A stretch of 64,000 nt of DNA from Halorussus lipolyticus (GCF_029338375.1 NZ_CP119804.1:496001-560000), one strand, 5' to 3'; positions 42,464 through 51,467 are shown, numbered from the stretch's first letter. Notes: a model not told the origin generated them from the sequence alone. Translations and numbers: made by a program.

Positions 42464-43519
42464 GTCACAGGACCCAGAAAACCCACATCGGGATTGAAAC
42501 TACTGCGTGGTCGGCTTCGTCTCGTAACTCGCGTAGTCCGTCACAGGACCCAGAAAACCCACATCGGGATTGAAACAGATTCACCTGTCTGTACGTGTTT
42601 GAAGCACCACCATGTCACAGGACCCAGAAAACCCACATCGGGATTGAAACGAAACGAGTCGTAGGTCCCGCTACACGACTCCGATAGTCACAGGACCCAG
42701 AAAACCCACATCGGGATTGAAACCGGTCAACTCGTGCTGTTCGGCGACGCGCGTCGCCTTGTCACAGGACCCAGAAAACCCACATCGGGATTGAAACCTG
42801 TTCCCCCATCTCGACGTGTTCATGCACGAGGTCACAGGACCCAGAAAACCCACATCGGGATTGAAACGCTGTGTAGGCGAGGTAGGCGTGTCCGCCCACG
42901 AGTCACAGGACCCAGAAAACCCACATCGGGATTGAAACTGCTCCCGAACCGGACCCGGATCATGGCACCTGCCGTCACAGGACCCAGAAAACCCACATCG
43001 GGATTGAAACGACACGACGCTGGTCGAGTTGGCCGACAACATCCTCGTCACAGGACCCAGAAAACCCACATCGGGATTGAAACCGCTCGACGGCGACGCT
43101 GGTGTTGCGGAGGTGGAGGTCACAGGACCCAGAAAACCCACATCGGGATTGAAACTCTTGTTCGCCGACTTCGCCGGTGACGAGGACGCTGTCACAGGAC
43201 CCAGAAAACCCACATCGGGATTGAAACGAACACGGCGAGTTCCACATGCTGGGGAACGTCTCGTCACAGGACCCAGAAAACCCACATCGGGATTGAAACT
43301 CGCATATCGATTGGCCCAGCGCGAGTGGCACATTCGTCACAGGACCCAGAAAACCCACATCGGGATTGAAACCATGGCGACGGGTAGAGGTCGGCAGGAT
43401 ACCGCGCTGGGTCACAGGACCCAGAAAACCCACATCGGGATTGAAACTAGGAGAGGAACCCGTCGTAGTCGTCTGACGATTCTGTCACAGGACCCAGAAA
43501 CCCACCACGGGATAGCGAC
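42464..43519 (+). CRISPR. CRISPR array, 15 repeats and 14 spacers
   Basis: Fourteen identical 37-base repeats (start GTCACAGGACCCAG, end CACATCGGGATTGAAAC) begin at 42464, 42540, 42614, 42687, 42761, 42831, 42902, 42974, 43047, 43119, 43191, 43263, 43336 and 43411. A fifteenth at 43484-43519 is degenerate and ends GATAGCGAC. Spacers are 33-39 bases and all differ. The ATTTGAAAC-like 8-base 3' end (ATTGAAAC) should become the crRNA 5' handle. Haloarchaeal type I-B repeats are usually about 30 bases and end GAAGC, so this 37-base form suggests another subtype such as I-D or III. No cas gene lies within this window. Confidence 0.98.
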
Positions 43520-43530
43520 TACGAGACCGA

Positions 43531-44118
43531 CTATTCCAGCGGTTCCGAGGGCCGAGGACGCTCGTAGGTCTCCCGAAGCGTATCGGCGAACTGGCCGCTC
43601 TTCCGGAGCGTTATCGTGACGATGACGAACTCCTTGCTCGCCGGTCGGAGGACGAACACCTCCCGAGGAGCCTCGCCCTCTTGCTCGTTCACCCGGTCAA
43701 CCAGCGGTTCGACCGGGCGCTCGCCGTCCCGGAAGGACTCGAAGGTGGTGCCGTCCTCGCCGAAGACGTAGAGGACGCCGTTGACCTCGTTGTCGGTGTT
43801 GCGGGTGACGCGGCTGTTCATCGAGTCGCCCGCGAGGCGGGCCTCGGACCACGTTTCTTGGGCCACGTCGAAGACCGGTTCGGCCTCGTCGGCGAAGGCG
43901 TAGAGCGTCGGTCTGCGCACCGAGAGCGATTCGACAGTCGGCTCAGAGGTGGACCAATCGAGGTCGGCGTCCACGAGGTAGCCCGGCCGGACCTCCTCGA
44001 CGGCGGCGTCGTGGCCCTCGTCGGCGGTGACGATGGGTTCGTAGGTGTCGCGGTCGAGCAGTCGAAGCCGTCCGACAGCGGGAGTGGCGAGTACGCGATA
44101 GGTCGAAACGTCGTCCAT
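43531..44118 (-). CDS. Haloarchaeal protein of unknown function beside the CRISPR array
   Basis: The 195-residue soluble protein appears mainly beta at the N-terminus (YRVLATPAVGRLRLLDRDTY) with a second domain around VNGVLYVFGEDGTTFESFRD and a final strand EFVIVTITLRKSGQFADTLR. There is no cas-like motif and no catalytic signature, so I regard its position 11 bases after the array as accidental. Composition is normal for the host. Family not named. Confidence 0.65.
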   Translation of the reverse strand: MDDVSTYRVLATPAVGRLRLLDRDTYEPIVTADEGHDAAVEEVRPGYLVDADLDWSTSEPTVESLSVRRPTLYAFADEAEPVFDVAQETWSEARLAGDSMNSRVTRNTDNEVNGVLYVFGEDGTTFESFRDGERPVEPLVDRVNEQEGEAPREVFVLRPASKEFVIVTITLRKSGQFADTLRETYERPRPSEPLE

Positions 44119-44232
44119 GGGTTCAGTAGGGGCCGACGGCGGGAAAAGCTACTCGCATCGGACAAATAACTATATGATTGTTAGAGACTCCTCTAGGAAA
44201 GTAAAAGAATTGCATTTGTTTCTACAGGGGCG

Positions 44233-44715
44233 CTACTCGCCGAAGGGGTCCTCGAAGTCGTTGCGGACGAAGTACCGGACCCAGTTGCCGTAGGTGCGGT
44301 CGGTCAGGTCGTCGGCGACCTGCTCGTACCGGACCTGCCCGTCGGTGTCCACGACGTAGGTGCCCGCGATGCCCGTGACGCCGTGGCTGGTCTCCTCGGT
44401 GCCGCTGTACTGGTCGGCGACTTCGCCGTCGGGGTCGGCGAGGAGTTGGAAGTCGTAGTCGAATCGGTCGCGCATCTCGACCAATTTCGGGGTCTCGCTG
44501 GTCACGACCGGGAGGACGCTCACGCCCTCGTTGAAATGGAGGTCCTCGTAGACTCTGCTGAACGTCGCCAACTGTTCGGCGCAGAAGCTACACCAGTGTC
44601 CTCGGTTGACGAGGATGATGGTAGGACCGGATTCGAGCGTGTCTGAAAGCGTTACCTCACTGCCGGAGGTGCTTTCGAGCGTGAAATCGGGCGCGTCGGA
44701 GTCTTCGAGTGTCAC
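44233..44715 (-). CDS. Redoxin/AhpC-TSA family thiol protein
   Basis: A 160-residue thioredoxin-fold protein if started at GTG 44715 (VTLEDSDAPDFTLESTSGSE). VNRGHWCSFCAEQLATFSRV holds a C-x-x-C redox pair at the helix start, as in peroxiredoxin-like redoxins; DPDGEVADQYSGTEETSHGV and YVVDTDGQVRYEQV follow the AhpC/TSA pattern. An in-frame ATG at 44841 would add 42 residues of non-halophilic composition and overlap the promoter of the divergent DsbA-like gene, so I prefer the GTG. It likely reduces peroxides or proteins in the cytoplasm. Confidence 0.78.
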   Translation of the reverse strand: MTLEDSDAPDFTLESTSGSEVTLSDTLESGPTIILVNRGHWCSFCAEQLATFSRVYEDLHFNEGVSVLPVVTSETPKLVEMRDRFDYDFQLLADPDGEVADQYSGTEETSHGVTGIAGTYVVDTDGQVRYEQVADDLTDRTYGNWVRYFVRNDFEDPFGE

Positions 44716-44853
44716 GGACAGACAGAGGGGCAGTAGCTCAAAACGACTTACGCCCGCGGTGGAACCGACCGCTGTTTGCGACGGGGAGGCCGGACGTTCG
44801 AACTGGAACCGCCGAATAATGTTTAGGTCTTCCAATTTCATACAAGAGTAACG

Positions 44854-45612
44854 ATGACGAAGCAGACGACTCGACGCGCCCTCCTCGCGGGAACGACCGC
44901 CGCCCTCTCCGGACTCGCTGGCTGTTCGTCCATCACGGGGTCAGAATCCCCGACCGACTCGAACCCGACGACGGCCGGGTCGGAGTCCGCGATGGGCGAC
45001 TCGGCGATGCACCCTGCCGACGGCGAGACCGGATTCGGCATCGACCTGAGTGGAAATCCCGTGATGGGGCCGAGCGACGCCCCCGTGGACGTTTACTACT
45101 GGACCGACTTCCAGTGTCCGTTCTGCAAGCGATTCGAGCAGAACACCCTCCCGAAACTGGTCGAGAACGACGTCACCGACGAGAAAGTTCGGTTCACTTT
45201 CCTCGAACTGCCCAACATCGGCGAGGCGTCGCGGCCCGCCGCCCGGATGGCCAAGTGCGTCTGGCGACAGGTCCGAGAGAGCGACCCCGGCGCGTACCTC
45301 GACTGGCACACCGCGGTCTTCGACGCCCAAGAGAAACCGAACTCGGGGTGGGCGAAGACGGACAACCTGCTCGACATCACGAGAAACGTCGGGGGCGTCG
45401 ATGCCGATTCGGTCCAGTCTTGCCTGCAATCCGACCGCTCGTGGGCCGAGTCGGCCGTCGAGGACGACGTGAAAGCGGCCCAACAGAGTGGCATCACGGC
45501 CACCCCCGCGTTCGTCCTCTACAACTCCGACTCCGACAAGGCGGGCAAAATCGTCGGCGCACAGCCCTACGACCGATTCGAGACCGCCATCGAGAAAGTC
45601 GAAGACGCATGA
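44854..45612 (+). CDS. DsbA-like thioredoxin-fold Tat lipoprotein
   Basis: A 252-residue exported protein. The leader has twin arginine TRRALLAG (7-8) and lipobox LAGC with Cys24. After a Ser/Pro/Thr-rich linker comes the DsbA-type thioredoxin domain: VYYWTDFQCPFCKRFE with Cys88 and Cys91, and the cis-proline region GITATPAFVLYN. Such proteins form or isomerise disulfides outside the membrane. Its stop overlaps the start of the following membrane gene (ATGA), so the two are cotranscribed and coupled. Confidence 0.92.
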   Translation: MTKQTTRRALLAGTTAALSGLAGCSSITGSESPTDSNPTTAGSESAMGDSAMHPADGETGFGIDLSGNPVMGPSDAPVDVYYWTDFQCPFCKRFEQNTLPKLVENDVTDEKVRFTFLELPNIGEASRPAARMAKCVWRQVRESDPGAYLDWHTAVFDAQEKPNSGWAKTDNLLDITRNVGGVDADSVQSCLQSDRSWAESAVEDDVKAAQQSGITATPAFVLYNSDSDKAGKIVGAQPYDRFETAIEKVEDA

Positions 45613-46139
45613 CCGTGACTGAATCGGCCGCGCGATTCGGCGGGCAACTCCGGGGGGCGCTGGCCTACCCGTTCGAGTCGAGTCGGCGCGCGCTCGCCGT
45701 CGGCGCAATCGGTGTCGTGACCTACGTCCTGCTCATCCTCTCGACTTTCCCCCAGATGTCGGTGCAGATGCTCGGGGCGGGCCTTCACTGGTTCGACGAG
45801 ACCCTGATTCTGCTGACGCAGAACACCTACGCGACCAACGGCGCGACCGGTCTCGGAATGATAGTCGTCTACGCCGGTCTCACCGGCGTCGCAGTCGTCA
45901 ACACCGCCGGACAGGTTCGGACGATGGGTGTCTCCAGCGCCTCCGATTTGGTGGGCGTGCTTCCGGGACTGGTGGCCTCGGGGTGCGCGAGTTGCGGGGC
46001 CGGACTCCTCGGCCTCCTCGGGTTCGCCGGGGCGATGGCGGCGCTTCCCTTCCACGGCGACCTCCTCCGGGTCGGTGGTATCGCGCTCCTGCTGGGGTTC
46101 CTCGCGCGTTCCGGGGACCCCCGAGAGTGCGCGCTGTGA
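45609..46139 (+). CDS. Membrane protein with CxxC pair, coupled to the DsbA-like gene
   Basis: A 176-residue protein with hydrophobic segments at about residues 30-46, 80-98, 113-125 and 130-166. A conserved-looking GCASCGAG motif (Cys126, Cys129) sits at the start of the last long helix. Coupling to the DsbA-like lipoprotein suggests it may re-oxidise or reduce that protein, i.e. act like DsbB or CcdA; it resembles neither closely. A further Cys lies near the C-terminus (174). Function inferred from context only. Confidence 0.7.
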   Translation: MTVTESAARFGGQLRGALAYPFESSRRALAVGAIGVVTYVLLILSTFPQMSVQMLGAGLHWFDETLILLTQNTYATNGATGLGMIVVYAGLTGVAVVNTAGQVRTMGVSSASDLVGVLPGLVASGCASCGAGLLGLLGFAGAMAALPFHGDLLRVGGIALLLGFLARSGDPRECAL

Positions 46140-46249
46140 GCGTTCGCACCCCCGACTCTCCGAGTGTCCGACAACCCGCATATCGCGGATTCGACTACTC
46201 GCTTAAAGTTTAACCCCGTGGCCGTTGCCCCGAGAGACGGGGGAGACAA

Positions 46250-46882
46250 ATGGCTACTTACGAACTACCGGAACTACCGTACGATTACGACGCGCTGGAA
46301 CCGGCCATCGACCAGCGAATCATGGAGCTTCACCACGACAAACACCACCAAGGGTACGTAGACGGCGCGAACGCCGCCCTCGACAAGTTAGAGGAGATGC
46401 GCGGGTCGGGCGACTGGGGCGACGTGCGGTCGGTCAAGCGGAGTCTCGCGTTCAACCTCTCGGGGCATGTCAACCACACCGTCTTCTGGCAGAACATGCA
46501 CCCCGATGGCGGCGGGGAACCCGGCGGCGAGTTGGCCGACGCGCTCGACGACCACTTCGGCGGCTACGACCAGTTCAAAGACGACTTCTCGGAGGCCTCG
46601 AAGGGCGTCGAAGGCTCCGGATGGGGCATGCTGGTCTACGACCACATCGCCGACAAGCCGATGGTCGCGGCGGCCGAGAACCACCAGAATCAGCACCCGC
46701 AGGGAGCGACGCCCCTGCTGGTCTGTGACGTGTGGGAACACGCCTACTACCTCCAGTACGAGAACAACCGCGGGGAGTACGTGAACAACTTCTGGGACGT
46801 GGTGAACTGGGACGACGTAGAAGCACGCTACCAGCAAGCCAAGCAGGCCGACGCGATTCCGAAACACACCGGGTCGCACTGA
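46250..46882 (+). CDS. sod: Superoxide dismutase (Fe/Mn), first copy
   Basis: The 210-residue enzyme dismutates superoxide. Metal ligands lie in LHHDKHHQGYVDGANAAL, LSGHVNHTVFWQNM, and LVCDVWEHAYYLQYENNRGE. The NHQNQHPQGATP segment carries the Gln seen in Mn-type enzymes of other archaea. All four ligands are present, so it should be active. A second, different SOD begins 224 bases downstream. Confidence 0.95.
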   Translation: MATYELPELPYDYDALEPAIDQRIMELHHDKHHQGYVDGANAALDKLEEMRGSGDWGDVRSVKRSLAFNLSGHVNHTVFWQNMHPDGGGEPGGELADALDDHFGGYDQFKDDFSEASKGVEGSGWGMLVYDHIADKPMVAAAENHQNQHPQGATPLLVCDVWEHAYYLQYENNRGEYVNNFWDVVNWDDVEARYQQAKQADAIPKHTGSH

Positions 46883-47106
46883 GTCGGGGGCAGCGAGAAC
46901 GCCGAAAACGTCGGCGAGCGTCCGCGGCCAGCGCCGCGCTCGCAGAAATATAAAATTTATTACTTTAAAGAGTTTCACCACCGGGCCGCCGAAACCGTCA
47001 GAGAGTCCCGAAAAGCGTCGATACGCTTCTCGAAAGCCACGTGTTACCAAACGACTACTCAAGGTTTAAGACCGAGAAGTGACACATATAGGGTGGAGGT
47101 TCAATT

Positions 47107-47718
47107 ATGTCCGAGCAATCTAACCCCGAACTGCCACCGCTTCCGTACGACTACGACGCACTCGAACCCCACATCAGCGAACAGGTGCTGACGTGGCATC
47201 ACGACACCCACCATCAGGGCTACGTGAACGGTCTCGACAGCGCCGAGGAGACGCTGGCGGAGAACCGCGAGAGCGGTGACTTCGGCGGCACTGCGGGCGC
47301 GCTCGGCGACGTGACCCACAACGGCTCGGGTCACTACCTGCACACGCTCTTCTGGGAGAACATGGACCCCAACGGCGGCGGCGAGCCTGAGGGCGACCTC
47401 CTTGACCGCATCGAGGAGGACTTCGGTTCCTACGAGGGCTGGAAGGGCGAGTTCGAGGCCGCCGCGAGCGCCGCGGGTGGCTGGGCGCTTCTGGTCTACG
47501 ACCCCGTCGCCAAGCAACTGCGCAACCTCGCCGTGGACAAGCACGACCAAGGTGCGCTCTGGGGTGCCCATCCCATTCTGGCGCTCGACGTCTGGGAGCA
47601 CTCGTACTACTACGACTACGGACCGGACCGCGGCGACTTCGTAGAGAACTTCTTCGAGGTCGTCGATTGGGACCACGTCGCGGACCAGTACGAGAAGACG
47701 GTCGGCAACCACGAGTAA
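47107..47718 (+). CDS. sod: Superoxide dismutase (Fe/Mn), second copy
   Basis: A 203-residue SOD with the classic haloarchaeal sequence: TWHHDTHHQGYVNGLDSAEE, NGSGHYLHTLFWENMDPN, and ALDVWEHSYYYDYGPDRGDF. The segment HDQGALWGAHPILALDVWEH is typical of the main haloarchaeal Mn enzyme. Compared with the first copy the two differ over most of their length, so they are ancient paralogues or one was acquired. Ligands are intact. Its own promoter-like TTTAAG lies about 40 bases upstream. Confidence 0.95.
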   Translation: MSEQSNPELPPLPYDYDALEPHISEQVLTWHHDTHHQGYVNGLDSAEETLAENRESGDFGGTAGALGDVTHNGSGHYLHTLFWENMDPNGGGEPEGDLLDRIEEDFGSYEGWKGEFEAAASAAGGWALLVYDPVAKQLRNLAVDKHDQGALWGAHPILALDVWEHSYYYDYGPDRGDFVENFFEVVDWDHVADQYEKTVGNHE

Positions 47719-47946
47719 GCTCCGAACTACCGTTTTCTTTCGGTCGCTACGTCCCGAGTAGCCGTAGGTCTCCCCCTATCTGTCTGTTCCTGACAGGTCT
47801 CTATCGCTACGAGTACGAATGAGAACAGTTCTCAATCCTGACGCTATCCCTGAGAAACTCCCTCAATGGAAACCAATATATAGATAACTAGAAAATATAT
47901 ATTTTATTCGGTAGCTTTATTTCCCAGTCGCGGCTTCGACCACGTG

Positions 47947-49053
47947 ATGGCAGACAAATCGACTCGCCGGAAGTTCTTGACCGCCGCAGGGGCAAGCGGA
48001 GCACTCGCGCTCGCTGGATGTACAGGTGGAACTGGTGGCAACGAAACCGAGAAAAGCGGTAAGCAGGACGAATCCGATTCGGAGTCGAAGGGAGACAGCC
48101 AATCCGGTCCCTCGAAACTGAAGGCCGGTGGCTCCTCGACCGTCTACCCGATTACGAGTACGGCAGGTTCGGTCTGGTCGTCGAACCCGCCGGCCGACGA
48201 CAAGGAGTACTGGGGTCCGGGCCAGTACGACATCGACACCGACAAGCGCCTCGCCGACTACTGGGCGGGCCTGTACGGCTTCGAGTCCACCGGGAGCGCC
48301 TCGCCGCCGTTCGACGTGTCTGTCGGTCTGAGCCACTCCGGTACTGGCATCGAAAAGGCCAAGAACGGTCTCGTAGACATCGCCGACGCCAGCGCGTCGG
48401 TCTCGGCCGAACTTCCCGACGCGAGCGAGGAGGAACTGAACAAGTTCAAAGACCACGTGGTCGGGGTGGACGCCCAGCCTATCGTCGTCAGCAAGGACAT
48501 CTACGACGCGGGCGTCGAGAAACTGACCGCCGAGCAGGTCCGGAAAATCTACCAAGGCGACATCACCAACTGGTCGGAAATCGACGCCTACACCGGCGAG
48601 GACAAGGAGATTCAGGCGGTCGGCCGCGCCGAAGGCTCGGGTACCGACACCGCCTTCCGAGCGAACATGCTCGGCGGTCCCGACGCCAAGATGCCCGGCG
48701 TCGACGTTCGCAAGGGCCAGAACCAGCAGGTCAAGACGCTGGTCAGCAAGTCCGACAACGCCATCGCGTACATGGCGCTGGCGTTCGTCACCGGCGACGT
48801 GCCCTCCATCGCGCTGGACTTCGACGGCACGACCTACGAACCCGGCAAGAACCTCGCCGACAAGAACTACCCCCTCTCGCGTGACCTCCACTGCTACACC
48901 TACGAGGGCACCTCGAAGAAGGAGGCCGCCTACCTCCGGATGATAATGAGCGACTTCGGGCAGGAGAACTACGTCGAGACGCAGGGCTACGCGACGCTCA
49001 CCGACGAGCGCCAGCAGAACCAGATGAGCAAACTCCCCGAACCCGAGAACTAA
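47947..49053 (+). CDS. PstS-like phosphate-binding Tat lipoprotein
   Basis: A 368-residue extracytoplasmic binding protein of the phosphate-binding family. The leader has the twin arginine STRRKFLTAAG (7-8) and lipobox LAGC with Cys25, then a Ser/Glu/Lys-rich linker. GGSSTVYPITSTAGSVW is the phosphate-binding N-terminal loop, LSHSGTGIEKAKNGLVDIAD and VGRAEGSGTDTAFR complete the pocket. No pstC, pstA, pstB or phoU is adjacent, so it is an orphan binding protein. I start at ATG 47947 rather than the overlapping GTG at 47944. Confidence 0.9.
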   Translation: MADKSTRRKFLTAAGASGALALAGCTGGTGGNETEKSGKQDESDSESKGDSQSGPSKLKAGGSSTVYPITSTAGSVWSSNPPADDKEYWGPGQYDIDTDKRLADYWAGLYGFESTGSASPPFDVSVGLSHSGTGIEKAKNGLVDIADASASVSAELPDASEEELNKFKDHVVGVDAQPIVVSKDIYDAGVEKLTAEQVRKIYQGDITNWSEIDAYTGEDKEIQAVGRAEGSGTDTAFRANMLGGPDAKMPGVDVRKGQNQQVKTLVSKSDNAIAYMALAFVTGDVPSIALDFDGTTYEPGKNLADKNYPLSRDLHCYTYEGTSKKEAAYLRMIMSDFGQENYVETQGYATLTDERQQNQMSKLPEPEN

Positions 49054-49161
49054 CTCGGTCGGTTGCGCCGTGGCACCTGTCGTCTGACGCTTTTTTCGCG
49101 GTCGCTTTTCACTCGGCCAGCGCGTCGGTCAGCGGTTGGTGAACGCGCTCGGCAGTCGGAA

Positions 49162-49605
49162 TCACTTCTCGGTTCGACCCGGCGCGAACGCTTCGATTGG
49201 GTAGTCGGCGACGACGGCCGAGACTGCCGCGTCGAGCGCCGAGAAGTCGTAGCCACCCTCCCGGTGGTCGAAACTGCCGAACACGCCGACCTTCTCGTCG
49301 CCGTCGGCCAGAAACGTCCGGAACTGCTCGAAGCCGTCGAATCCCCGGACGGTGTAGCCGTAGTCGGCGTAGTAGAGGTCCGCGTAGGTGTCGCGGGTGA
49401 CGTAGCCGTAGCGTTCGTTGTCCACGAACCGCGGTACGTCCACGTCGGCTATCTTTTCGCCCACGTCGTCACGGAGGTATAGCTCCTCGTGGTCGCGCTG
49501 GTCGAACAGCCACACGTCGCGGAGGGCGTCGCTCCCGAACGTCGAAAACGCCTCGACGAGCGCCGGCTTGGCGTCTCCTCGGCGTTCTCCGTCGTGTCCT
49601 CCCAT
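49162..49605 (-). CDS. Small haloarchaeal protein, function unknown
   Basis: The 147-residue soluble protein, starting MGGHDGERRGDAKPALVEAF, has an N-terminal helix and a possibly alpha/beta body: ALRDVWLFDQRDHEELYLRD, then DNERYGYVTRDTYADLYYAD, and VGVFGSFDHREGGYDF. No metal or nucleotide motif is evident. I recognise it only as belonging to a haloarchaeal group without known role. Confidence 0.6.
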   Translation of the reverse strand: MGGHDGERRGDAKPALVEAFSTFGSDALRDVWLFDQRDHEELYLRDDVGEKIADVDVPRFVDNERYGYVTRDTYADLYYADYGYTVRGFDGFEQFRTFLADGDEKVGVFGSFDHREGGYDFSALDAAVSAVVADYPIEAFAPGRTEK

Positions 49606-49847
49606 GGAGAGAAACGTCCGTCCGCTTATGATATAAAAATTAGGACCGTTCGGCCGTTGGAAATCGCCGAGGAGGCCCGAGCGACGAGGGTGCAACGACG
49701 AGGGGACTCGCCCCCTACAACCAACTATAGTTATCTTTTACATTACTATTAATATTCTTAAACAAGATGTGCAATTCTAATAGACAGCAGAACGTGTTCT
49801 GAAGCCGAGGCGAACGATTTACCCCGCGCTCGGCCGTACCTCCGGCC

Positions 49848-50126
49848 ATGCCCCGACCCAAATCGGACTTCGACCAGTTACACCCCTGCGACTTCTACAC
49901 CGCCGAGGAACTGCTGGAAGCCGACCAGATGTACACCGTCTACGAAATCGCCCGCCTCCTGCAAGGGTTGGACCCCGACGCCGAACTGGAGGCCGAAACC
50001 GAGGACATCCTGCTCGACTGGGCCATCCCGTGGGTCATGAACAACGCCGGCGACCTCGTTATCGCCGAACCCGAGGCCGACGACGAACCCGGTTACTACG
50101 GGTTGAAGACCGACGACGACCGATGA
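49848..50126 (+). CDS. Small acidic protein coupled to a P-loop gene, function unknown
   Basis: A 92-residue acidic protein with the fold probably helix-rich: HPCDFYTAEELLEADQMYTV, EIARLLQGLDPDAELEAETE and PWVMNNAGDLVIAEPEADDE. It has no catalytic motif. Its stop overlaps the start of the P-loop gene (ATGA), giving a two-gene operon, so the two may work together. Similar small proteins occur widely in haloarchaea but no role is known to me. Confidence 0.7.
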   Translation: MPRPKSDFDQLHPCDFYTAEELLEADQMYTVYEIARLLQGLDPDAELEAETEDILLDWAIPWVMNNAGDLVIAEPEADDEPGYYGLKTDDDR

Positions 50127-50938
50127 GGCTTCTGGTCGCGGGCGGCGACCGAGTGGACGCCGGCAAGACCACGTTCACGACCGGGTTGTTGGACCGCCTC
50201 GATGGCGTCGGATTCAAGCCCCGCGCGGGCAACGACCACTGGTTCGACCACGACGACTACCTGCGGGCGGTCGAGGAGGGCCGCCTCTACGGCAAGGACG
50301 CCAAACGACTGGCCGAGGCCAGCGCGGGCGATTTCGCCCCCGAGGACCTGAACCCGGTCCACCGACTCTGGCGGCCTTCGCCCGGCCCGGACGCCGGCCT
50401 CGTCGGCCAGTCCCACCGCGAGTTCGTCCTCGACAGGGTGGGCGAGTCGTTCGTCGTGAACGCCCACGCCGACGTGCCCCAATCGGCCCGCGAGAAGCTT
50501 CCGCTGTCGGACGCGCCGACCGTCGAGACAGTCGGGCGACTCAACGAAATCACCGAGCAACTCCACCTGCCGATGTTCGAGGGGTTCGCCGACCGCATCC
50601 GGAGGACCGACGAGCAGGCCGAACACGTCGTCGTGGAGTCCTACGGCGACGTGGCGGTCCCGATTCGCGGCGTCACCTTCGACGCGGTGGCCGTGGTCGA
50701 ACCCGGCCGGATGGCAGTCTACGGCGGCGACCGTTTTCTCAAGGCCTGCGAGGTCGCCGGCGGGAGCGCCCGAGAGGGCGAACTGGAGGTCCACACCCCC
50801 GACGTGACCGAACTCGCCGACCCCAAAGCGACGGCCTCGCTGTCGGCGCTCCCCGACGCCGACCGGAAGACTCCCGCGGCAGTCGCTCGGGAGTACGCCG
50901 ACGCCTACGACGAACTGCTAGATATCGCCGAGAACTGA
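50123..50938 (+). CDS. P-loop ATPase/GTPase-like protein
   Basis: The 271-residue protein has a Walker A AGGDRVDAGKTTFTTGLLDR at residues 6-25, in the variant of dethiobiotin synthetase/MinD-like proteins. FVVNAHADVPQSAREKLPLS and AEHVVVESYGDVAVPIRGVT follow, the second giving a Walker B-like strand. The last 60 residues are helical. Binding of ATP or GTP seems likely, but the substrate is unknown. It is coupled to the small upstream gene by a 4-base overlap. Confidence 0.8.
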   Translation: MRLLVAGGDRVDAGKTTFTTGLLDRLDGVGFKPRAGNDHWFDHDDYLRAVEEGRLYGKDAKRLAEASAGDFAPEDLNPVHRLWRPSPGPDAGLVGQSHREFVLDRVGESFVVNAHADVPQSAREKLPLSDAPTVETVGRLNEITEQLHLPMFEGFADRIRRTDEQAEHVVVESYGDVAVPIRGVTFDAVAVVEPGRMAVYGGDRFLKACEVAGGSAREGELEVHTPDVTELADPKATASLSALPDADRKTPAAVAREYADAYDELLDIAEN

Positions 50939-51424
50939 TTAGAAGCCGATGTGCGAGGTCGAACTCGGCACGTCGTCATCGTCGTCCTCGCTTTCTCCAT
51001 CGCCATCGGCGTCGTCGCTACCGTCTTCGACACTTCCCTCGTGGTCGAACTCGTAACCCTCGTCGGTGAGGTAGACCGCGCCCGCCTCGACGCCGACATC
51101 GACCGAGACCAGCGTGGTGTCGGCGGCCTCGCCGTTGTCGCAATATCCCGAACAGGAGTCGAACATCGACCCGTGCTTGGGGCAGATAATCTGGCCGTCG
51201 CGCATCGCCGTGCCGAACCCCCGGTCGAGTTTCTGGGCCTCGTGGGTGCATCGGTTGACCCACGCCTCGACGCCCGGCGAATCGCTGTCCTCGGCGTCGT
51301 CGGCGTCCTCGCAGGGCACGAGGATGATTTCCTCCTGCTCGCCGTACTGGTCACGCGCGGTGAACAGCCACGAACCGGATTCGCGGACCTCCTCGACGGT
51401 CGTCAGGTGCGTTCGGTCGGTCAC
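50939..51424 (-). CDS. Rieske [2Fe-2S] protein, cytosolic
   Basis: A 161-residue protein with a single Rieske domain: WVNRCTHEAQKLDRGF (Cys-x-His) and GQIICPKHGSMFDSCSGYCD (Cys-x-x-His), spaced as in ferredoxin-type Rieske proteins. The C-terminus is a disordered acidic tail (DGSDDADGDGESEDDDDD). No membrane anchor is present, so it acts as a soluble electron carrier. It converges with the P-loop gene head to tail without a gap. Confidence 0.9.
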   Translation of the reverse strand: MTDRTHLTTVEEVRESGSWLFTARDQYGEQEEIILVPCEDADDAEDSDSPGVEAWVNRCTHEAQKLDRGFGTAMRDGQIICPKHGSMFDSCSGYCDNGEAADTTLVSVDVGVEAGAVYLTDEGYEFDHEGSVEDGSDDADGDGESEDDDDDVPSSTSHIGF

Positions 51425-51467
51425 GCCGTCACCTGCGGACCCGGAGAAAATAAAGCTGGCTGACCAC

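Noticed and set aside
42671..43433. Open frames with periodic residues across the CRISPR array on both strands
   Set aside because: They translate the repeat unit again and again (for example NPDVGFLGPVT), so they are artefacts of the array and not proteins.
42315..44118. Cas genes next to the CRISPR array
   Set aside because: I looked for Cas motifs in both neighbours; photolyase and the 195-residue protein show none.
44716..44841. N-terminal extension of the redoxin from ATG 44841
   Set aside because: The extra residues lack the acidic composition of the other proteins, precede the conserved start of the family, and would overlap the promoter of the divergent DsbA-like gene.
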